From contig JAAEMC010000476.1 in assembly GCA_024225895.1 (NCBI GenBank), positions 1 through 6,844 of the forward strand: a stretch of DNA of 6,844 nt, in the 5' to 3' direction. Of the stretch, positions 1-5,034 are shown piece after piece; the stretch's first letter is position 1, and each line of letters begins with the position of its first letter. Origin of the DNA: Desulfobacteraceae bacterium. GTDB lineage: Bacteria > Desulfobacterota > Desulfobacteria > Desulfobacterales > Desulfobacteraceae. The position numbers and the translations under genes are program-made. A model generated the notes under the pieces. That model was not told the origin of the DNA, ran no database searches, and worked only from the letters and a program-made list of their open reading frames with translations.

Positions 1-22
1 ATATCTGTGTCTCTTTTTTCAA
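1..22 (-). CDS. 5' end of the next gene, running off the left edge (partial)
   Basis: Only the first seven codons are visible. They begin with TTG at 22-20 and read M-K-K-E-T-Q-I. The start is supported by a near-consensus ribosome binding site, AGGAGG, eight bases upstream, placed 23 bases after the lemA-like stop codon. That spacing indicates co-translation with the LemA gene. LemA genes are often followed by a TPM-domain protein or an M48-type membrane peptidase, so either is a reasonable guess, but seven residues cannot decide it. No function is assigned. Confidence 0.55.
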
Positions 23-45
23 ACGATATCCCTCCTAAGTTATAC

Positions 46-696
46 TTATGATGCCTTTTTGCCAAAGGTCTTTTCACCGGATAAAAACAATTCTCTTGAA
101 ATACCAATATACTTTAAGTTGCTCATTCCAAACAGTTTAGCGAATAAAACCCCAGGAAATATCGATGTTCTTGTATTAAAATATTCCACTTCCTTATTGT
201 ATCTTTTTCTGATCACAAATATGTTGTCCTGGGCAGTAAATAATTTTTGTAAAAATGCATCCATTTGATTTTTTGTATCTTTGTTTGAGGTTTCCAGCAA
301 AGCCAAAAAGGAGATCAATTCCCTGGTCAGGGTTGTCTGGGAAATTACGAATGCTTTGATCAGATCATCTTCAATTGGGGTTTTTTGGACAGCAATCTCT
401 TGGAGGATACTATCCGCCTTTTCAGCGGCCTGGTTGATTTTAGCTGTTGATAATTCCGGATTACTTTTCCGGCCGAGCTCAATAAGTTGAGGTAATAATT
501 GCTGTCTTTTCAGGCAGGAATCCGTTAAATAATTCTTTGAGGCTTCAATACGGCTCTTTGATCTTGCCAGGCTGCTGTATCCGCCAAAAACAACACAAAA
601 TAAAATAATCCCCAAGACAATTAAACAAAGGGTGGCAAATTTGAGTAATCCTTCCCGTGCACTGAATTGAGTATCATCATTCGCTGCAATTTTCAT
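46..696 (-). CDS. LemA family membrane protein
   Basis: Predicted 216-residue protein of the LemA family. The family is widespread and has an N-terminal membrane anchor and a helical bundle outside the membrane; its biochemical role is unknown. Seen here: a short polar N-terminus, one hydrophobic segment at about residues 17-38, then a mostly helical soluble part. A segment around residues 50-76 matches the family's N-terminal helix (KRQQLLPQLIELGRK, compare 'QRRxDLIPNLV'). The C-terminal signature at about 166-191 is clear: YNKEVEYFNTRTSIFPG followed by AKLFG. The ATG at 696 is preferred over an in-frame TTG at 744, because AAAAGGA lies about seven bases upstream of it and it puts the membrane segment at the usual place. 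The length fits the family. It lies 71 bp after the exonuclease fusion gene and just before a further gene, so it is probably in that operon. Confidence 0.85.
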   Translation of the reverse strand: MKIAANDDTQFSAREGLLKFATLCLIVLGIILFCVVFGGYSSLARSKSRIEASKNYLTDSCLKRQQLLPQLIELGRKSNPELSTAKINQAAEKADSILQEIAVQKTPIEDDLIKAFVISQTTLTRELISFLALLETSNKDTKNQMDAFLQKLFTAQDNIFVIRKRYNKEVEYFNTRTSIFPGVLFAKLFGMSNLKYIGISRELFLSGEKTFGKKAS

Positions 697-729
697 TTGA
701 GTATCCTTTTCACTTGAGTATCTTTTCAC
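697..729 (-). repeat. Tandem duplication covering the lemA-like ribosome binding site
   Basis: Two adjacent copies abut the ATG of the LemA gene. On the minus strand the distal copy reads GTGAAAAGATACTCAA (729-714) and the proximal copy GTGAAAAGGATACTCAA (713-697), differing by one G. The proximal copy carries the better Shine-Dalgarno core (AAAAGGA). The distal copy has AAAAGA and lies 16 bases further up. It looks like a simple slippage-type duplication of the translation start region. Any effect on translation is inference. Confidence 0.85.
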
Positions 730-767
730 CGACAATATGATCAACCATAATATTTTACAAGCAAAAG

Positions 768-2900
768 CTAATATTTCAGCCGTGCATAATAAGTCTTTTG
801 TGATGCTGCAATAGCATCTTTGAGGGTAAAAATGCCGTTGCTATTTAAAATTGGGAGTAATTTTAAATATATTTCAGCCGTGGCAATAGCATCTCCTAAA
901 GCCGTATGCCTGCCTATGATATTGACACCCAGACGTTTTGCAATATTTTCCATATCATGCTGCTCGTGAACAGGATGCAGGCAGGCCGATAATAAAAGGG
1001 TGTCCAAGACCGGGTTTGAAAATTTGACATCAGTTGTTTTTTCCTTAACTTTGAGCATTTTCATATCAAATGCGATATTGTGTCCCATTAAAACAGTATC
1101 ATAGGTATAATTCTTAAATATTGGTAAAATATTTTCAATATCCGGCTTTCCTTTCAGCATTTCATAGCTGAGGCCGTGTATTTTATAGGATTCCATGGGG
1201 ATATCACGTTTCGGGTCCACCAGCTCTTCAAAAATGTCTTGATATACAATTCTGCTATTTACAATCCTCACTGCACCAATTGAAATAATTTCATCACCAC
1301 CTACGGGATTAAGTCCTGTAGTTTCAGTATCAAAAACCGTATAGGTGATTTTCTTTAAATTAACATCCATTAAATCCAGGTTTTCATCCTTGATACCAAA
1401 AAGATCAAAATCATAGAATTCAGGCCGGCTTGCCGCAATCACAGCAGGTCTTTTTTTCTTTGTCACCAAAGATTTTGATTCTGCCTTTGACGTAATCCTG
1501 ACCTGGGAGCAGGTCTGATTGTCATCAGCAATAATTTTAAAATCTGCCCGGTTTTGTTTTAAAACATAACCAAAAGAAGGCAATGCCCGGATTTTTTTTG
1601 TCAGCATGTTTTCAATCTGGATTTGGCTTGTTGGATTTTCAGCCCATTTTATATCAAAAAGAATTTCTCCATTCGAAGAGGTGATTTCCAGGGTAAATGT
1701 TGTTTTTGAAGTCAATTCCGACAAATTTACAATGAGAAAAATAAAGGCAACCGTGAAAGAATAGGTGTCAGCAAGGATTCGCCTGTTATTATTGTCATTT
1801 AACAGGTTAATCTGAATGCCGTTCTCCTCTTTGACCCTTTTTTGTATTGAAGAAAGAAAATAGTTTAAAGGTAATTTAGATAAGGGTTGTTTATTGAGTG
1901 TAGTATCCAGAATGAATTTTGATAATTGAATGGATTTGTCCTCCAGACATGTTAATTCTTTTGACAGAGTGTTTTTATATAAACTCGCCATTTCCCTTTC
2001 ATTCCGAGTCTGTTCTATTAAATCCTCAACAAATATTTTTGAATGTGCAATTGTATCATCCAAATTTTTATTAAAAGAAAACAAGGTTTGCTCAATATTC
2101 TCATACCGGTCGATATCATCTGACACATCCTGAAAGGTCAGGATAAACCCGGTCATCTGTTTTTCCTGGTCAAGAACCGGGATTGTTTCAACACTGACGA
2201 GCCGTCCGGTATAAATCGGAGTAATAAAATAGGAAGCCACACTGATTTTATCATTTTGTAACCTTTCTTCAATTTCTTTTATGGCATGGACAATGAGATC
2301 CTTATCAATGAGATGGAAGATTGACCTGCCCAAGCCAATAAAATATTCCGCCCTTTTGGAATGGGTTTCTTGTGTAAATATTCTTTTGGCAAGGGAATTA
2401 AAAAGCAGTATCCGCCCGGATGTGTTACAGATAATGACGCCTTGGGGAAGTTCCGCCATAATTGCGGCCATGAGATTTCTTTCTTTTTCCGTCTCTTTTC
2501 TGGCCACAAGTATCTGTTCGGTGATATTTTTATCCAAATCTTCAAAAATATCGGCGAAATCATTTATTACTGACGATAAATTTTTAATATCCATATTCCC
2601 GGTGAGCGATAATCTGTGGGAAGGATTGGATGTATAGATCATGGAAGCTTCGGCAGATATCTTTTTTAAGGGTTTGATATAGGTGTGAAAAATAATGGAA
2701 AGCCCTGTGAACACTACCGCAGCACAGATAAAAACAATGCTGATGATATATAAAAAATAGTCCGTTCCCATGGTGCTGAGTGAAACAAGCTGTTCTTCAC
2801 TCAATGCCTGCCACAGGAAAAATAGAATACTGCCAATGATGACTAAGGTTGCAAGCAGTGTAAATAAAACAAATTCCCAGAATCGATTGGTTTTATTCAT
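768..2900 (-). CDS. Membrane HAMP-PAS sensor-like protein fused to a DEDDh 3'-5' exonuclease
   Basis: Protein of 710 residues from ATG 2900. Order seen: membrane segment about 10-31, short 15-residue loop, membrane segment about 47-71, HAMP-like linker about 73-125, coiled coil, PAS domain about 143-260 (starts at ELPQGVIICNTSGRIL, ends at GFILTFQDVSDD). Next comes a helical stretch about 270-336 in the position of a kinase dimerisation domain, with no recognisable His-Glu/Asp phosphoacceptor box. A domain at about 340-472 resembles an ATPase fold without the DxGxG boxes. After a basic linker (KKKRP), residues about 518-685 form a DnaQ-type exonuclease. All catalytic residues are present: D524 and E526 in DTETTGL, D612 in HNIAFD, H665 and D670 in HTALGD. 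This exonuclease class removes nucleotides from 3' ends using two metal ions. The kinase part is probably not active and may act as a signal relay. An in-frame TTG at 2915 lies in the terminator stem; the ATG is preferred, but neither has a visible ribosome binding site. It is followed by the LemA gene. Confidence 0.88.
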   Translation of the reverse strand: MNKTNRFWEFVLFTLLATLVIIGSILFFLWQALSEEQLVSLSTMGTDYFLYIISIVFICAAVVFTGLSIIFHTYIKPLKKISAEASMIYTSNPSHRLSLTGNMDIKNLSSVINDFADIFEDLDKNITEQILVARKETEKERNLMAAIMAELPQGVIICNTSGRILLFNSLAKRIFTQETHSKRAEYFIGLGRSIFHLIDKDLIVHAIKEIEERLQNDKISVASYFITPIYTGRLVSVETIPVLDQEKQMTGFILTFQDVSDDIDRYENIEQTLFSFNKNLDDTIAHSKIFVEDLIEQTRNEREMASLYKNTLSKELTCLEDKSIQLSKFILDTTLNKQPLSKLPLNYFLSSIQKRVKEENGIQINLLNDNNNRRILADTYSFTVAFIFLIVNLSELTSKTTFTLEITSSNGEILFDIKWAENPTSQIQIENMLTKKIRALPSFGYVLKQNRADFKIIADDNQTCSQVRITSKAESKSLVTKKKRPAVIAASRPEFYDFDLFGIKDENLDLMDVNLKKITYTVFDTETTGLNPVGGDEIISIGAVRIVNSRIVYQDIFEELVDPKRDIPMESYKIHGLSYEMLKGKPDIENILPIFKNYTYDTVLMGHNIAFDMKMLKVKEKTTDVKFSNPVLDTLLLSACLHPVHEQHDMENIAKRLGVNIIGRHTALGDAIATAEIYLKLLPILNSNGIFTLKDAIAASQKTYYARLKY

Positions 2901-2906
2901 TGCATC

Positions 2907-2955
2907 AAAAAACAAGAAGAATTCCGGATGGACGAAACCTTCCGGAATTCTTCTT
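2907..2955 (-). terminator. Rho-independent terminator ending the synthetase-symporter-microprotein group
   Basis: A perfect 15-bp inverted repeat (AAGAAGAATTCCGGA at 2914-2928 and its exact complement at 2941-2955) encloses a 12-base loop. Read on the minus strand, the stem is followed by G and six Ts (2912-2907), the classic intrinsic terminator shape. On the plus strand the following bases (TTCTTTTCT) are also T-rich, so weak bidirectional action is possible. It lies 28 bp after the stop codon of the 28-residue gene, and its T-tract ends six bases before the ATG of the exonuclease fusion gene. Confidence 0.88.
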
Positions 2956-2982
2956 TTCTAAGTTAATAATTATTTTGATCGG

Positions 2983-3069
2983 TTATCCCCACCATCCCCA
3001 GCCAAAAGAGGCAGTGAACAGCACACAAAAAATCAGTGTTGCAATGAGATATAAATCTTCTTTTGCCAT
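2983..3069 (-). CDS. 28-residue single-helix membrane microprotein, possible symporter accessory peptide
   Basis: This small gene begins at ATG 3069 and ends with TAA at 2985-2983. It is preceded by AAGGAG eight bases upstream of the ATG, an excellent ribosome binding site, 37 bp after the symporter stop codon and ahead of the operon terminator. The peptide has a charged N-terminus (MAKEDLY), a hydrophobic stretch of about 16 residues (LIATLIFCVLFTASF) and an unusual glycine-tryptophan tail (GWGWWG) with no positive charge. It therefore looks like one membrane-spanning helix with an interfacial tryptophan end. Tiny partners of secondary transporters are known, such as MetS of the MetP transporter and the DUF4212 partner of some acetate-type symporters. 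By position this could be a partner of the neighbouring symporter, but that is inference. I cannot assign it to a named family from sequence alone. Confidence 0.75.
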   Translation of the reverse strand: MAKEDLYLIATLIFCVLFTASFGWGWWG

Positions 3070-3106
3070 GATATGTTCTCCTTATCTAAAGTTGTTCAAT
3101 AAAACT

Positions 3107-4888
3107 TTAATCGGCTTCTTTTGTTACATCCATTGTCTCTGTATCCGCACGTCTGATCTGTTCTTCAGAAGTGGTTGACATTTCAGCCTTAAAGCAAAGA
3201 GCCCACATCATTACAATACCAACCATCCACCATATGATCTGCCATGACCAGATGGCCGGAAAGCCGCAGAAAGAAAATGCGTTGTTACCGATAAGTATAC
3301 CAGGTCCAAGGGCCATGAAATACCAGGCCGGAACAAGAATCTTCATCCTTGCGCGCCATTTTTTACCATTTTCACTGGGTCCGTCCACAGAATCAAGCCA
3401 TTCTCTGACTTCTTTCTGGCGGGCCTGGGTTTCCTCACTATCTTTCATACCCAAACCACGGCACAAGTATGCCACAACAAGACCTGTGAAAATACCCCAG
3501 AAAGCGGTATGCAAGGAAAGTGGGTATTGCCAGACATAATAAGTCAAGAAACAGGCCACGATGGCTGCGATAAGCCCTAATACAACACCGATACTCGGGT
3601 ATTTGAATCCCCAGTGGACACCTAAGAGCGCAAGGTACATAATAGTACCGAACGCGGTTGCAAACCCGCCGATCATAACGATGGCGTCCGTACTGGTCAA
3701 AGAGACCACAACTGCAGCAACCGCCAAAATAGTAGCAAAAACACGGTTGGTCCAGATCTGCTCTGAATGGGAACCGCTTTGTTTTCTAACATATCTCCAC
3801 CACACATCCCTCTGGATAATCGTACCACCGGTACCGATATAAGGGGCTGCAGTGGAATGGATGGCGGCAATGGCGCCTAAGAATACCAGACCAAGGACCG
3901 GTCCTGGCAAAAACTTGGTCATGAGCATGGGAACAACGTCTCCATCGACCTTGGGAGCGATTTCACCGGCTGCCATCAAAATTCTTGCGCCGATTCCCTG
4001 GAAGGCAGTAAAAAAGAAAAGTGCTATACCAACAATAAATGTGGACATGAACACCTGCTGCCAGGCAAGGGGTTTCGGAGATGCAAGACCAAAATTCCAC
4101 AAAGTAAATGCCGGTGATGACTGGATACCCATGAGGGCAAACATGTAAGTTAAGATCATCACCGCGGTCCAGCCGCCTGAACCCAATCCAAAGTGGATCA
4201 AGCCGGGAACTTTCATGTATTTCTCTTCAATACTACCCATGGAAGTTACAAAACCGGACCATCCACCTATGGTGTCAGATGTGACAACATAAAAACCAAG
4301 CAGTACGATACCGCCGACCAGGAGCAGGAATTGCAAAACTCCAACCCAGGTACTGGCTTTTAAACCACCGGTTACCACATAGAACCATACGATAAATGCC
4401 ATGAAAATCAGACCATAGGTCTGGGGAACACCGGCAACCCAGTAAAAGAGTTTTGCTGCAGCAATGAGCTGAAGGCCGGAATAGAAGATGGAATAAAGAA
4501 AGGCCGCAAGAACGGTCAACCAGCGGATGGCCTCGTTATTGTAGTAGTAGGCGAACATATCACCCGGAGTGATAAACCCGTACCGTTTACCCATGAGCCA
4601 GTTTCTTTTCGCAAAAAAGGCACCTGTTATGGGGATGGTTAAAACATAGAACGAGGCATAAGCATAAACAAGTCCTGCCTTCCAAATCAAACCCGGATGT
4701 CCAATGAATGTCCAGCCGGAAAACGAAGCAGCCGTCGCTGCCATTAAAAAGGCGATAAATGGGATGGAGCGTCCTGCAATGGCATAGCCGGAAGCTTTCT
4801 TTTCAGTAAAGAAACCTCTTAAGCCCCACCAAAAGCAGTAAATTATGTACAACCCTAATAGGATATATACCCACGTTTTTGGATCCAT
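3107..4888 (-). CDS. Sodium:solute symporter family (SSS) transporter, probable short-chain carboxylate uptake
   Basis: Integral membrane protein of 593 residues belonging to the sodium:solute symporter family (TC 2.A.21), which couples Na+ entry to substrate uptake. About 12-13 hydrophobic segments are visible. The first-repeat motif reads ATAASFSGWTFIGHPG (51-66), aligning with ASDMSGWLLMGLPG of PutP; the PutP aspartate D55 is replaced by serine. The region LGAIAAIHSTAAPY (337-350) aligns with the Na2-site helix, S345-T346 corresponding to PutP S340-T341. A hydrophilic, charged loop at about 480-517 precedes one or two last membrane segments (about 518-537 and 547-566), and a charged tail ends the protein. 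The ATG is supported by AGGAGG nine bases upstream. Lying just after an acyl-CoA synthetase gene, it most likely imports acetate, propionate or a related acid. The substrate cannot be read from the sequence, and other substrates of the family such as amino acids or pantothenate remain possible. Confidence 0.9.
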   Translation of the reverse strand: MDPKTWVYILLGLYIIYCFWWGLRGFFTEKKASGYAIAGRSIPFIAFLMAATAASFSGWTFIGHPGLIWKAGLVYAYASFYVLTIPITGAFFAKRNWLMGKRYGFITPGDMFAYYYNNEAIRWLTVLAAFLYSIFYSGLQLIAAAKLFYWVAGVPQTYGLIFMAFIVWFYVVTGGLKASTWVGVLQFLLLVGGIVLLGFYVVTSDTIGGWSGFVTSMGSIEEKYMKVPGLIHFGLGSGGWTAVMILTYMFALMGIQSSPAFTLWNFGLASPKPLAWQQVFMSTFIVGIALFFFTAFQGIGARILMAAGEIAPKVDGDVVPMLMTKFLPGPVLGLVFLGAIAAIHSTAAPYIGTGGTIIQRDVWWRYVRKQSGSHSEQIWTNRVFATILAVAAVVVSLTSTDAIVMIGGFATAFGTIMYLALLGVHWGFKYPSIGVVLGLIAAIVACFLTYYVWQYPLSLHTAFWGIFTGLVVAYLCRGLGMKDSEETQARQKEVREWLDSVDGPSENGKKWRARMKILVPAWYFMALGPGILIGNNAFSFCGFPAIWSWQIIWWMVGIVMMWALCFKAEMSTTSEEQIRRADTETMDVTKEAD

Positions 4889-4940
4889 GATAAATCTCCT
4901 CCTGTTTCATCTTGCATTTAGGTTGATCGGATCAGTCACA

Positions 4941-4967
4941 TGATTATCGATTTAAAAAGGATAATCA
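4941..4967 (-). other. AT-rich hairpin between synthetase and symporter genes
   Basis: Perfect 8-bp inverted repeat: TGATTATC at 4941-4948 and GATAATCA at 4960-4967, with an 11-base spacer. In the minus-strand transcript the stem begins with the stop codon of a two-codon reading frame at 4973-4965. A second short palindrome, TGATCGGATCA, lies at 4924-4934. No T-tract follows, so it is not an intrinsic terminator. It could be an RNA hairpin affecting symporter expression, an mRNA-processing site or an operator; sequence does not decide. Confidence 0.45.
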
Positions 4968-4990
4968 GGGCATACTACACCACCTCCTTT
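4965..4990 (-). promoter_or_regulatory. Strong orphan ribosome binding site followed by a two-codon frame (ATG CCC TGA)
   Basis: On the minus strand AAAGGAGGTG (4990-4981) is a near-perfect match to the 16S rRNA 3' end. It is followed nine bases after GGAGG by ATG (4973-4971), then CCC and TGA (4967-4965). No longer coding frame follows in any of the three frames. The same bases also form part of a six-codon frame, MGKEVV-stop (4995-4975). The element sits 92 bases upstream of the symporter ATG. It may be a leader that recruits ribosomes, or the remains of a lost small gene such as a DUF4212-type partner. The ribosome binding site is seen directly; the function is inference. Confidence 0.5.
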
Positions 4991-5034
4991 CCCATGATTT
5001 ATTTTTATATGATACACGCACTTCACGTTTTAAG

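Noticed and set aside
730..767. Possible promoter between the exonuclease fusion and LemA genes
   Set aside because: TTGCTT and AT-rich boxes exist but match consensus poorly, and AT-rich intergenic DNA gives such matches by chance.
2279..2563. Minus-strand 94-residue frame inside the sensor-exonuclease gene
   Set aside because: It is a shifted-frame shadow of the PAS region and has no independent start signal.
2281..2637. Plus-strand 118-residue open frame opposite the sensor gene
   Set aside because: It lies fully antisense to the PAS-coding region, whose protein is clearly conserved in pattern, and it shows no domain or credible ribosome binding site.
2965..2974. AT-only palindrome AATAATTATT after the microprotein gene
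   Set aside because: Ten bases of pure A and T in an AT-rich gap are expected by chance, and no partner site is present.
3171..3539. Plus-strand 122-residue open frame opposite the symporter 3' end
   Set aside because: It is antisense to a well-recognised transporter and its translation has no recognisable motif; the same holds for the plus-strand frames at 3561-3842 and 3852-4148.
4994..5034. Possible promoter with a TATAAA-like box just after the synthetase stop
   Set aside because: An AT-rich stretch (ATATAAAAAT) is present, but I could not find a convincing -35 box at correct spacing or a sigma-54 site, so no promoter is called.
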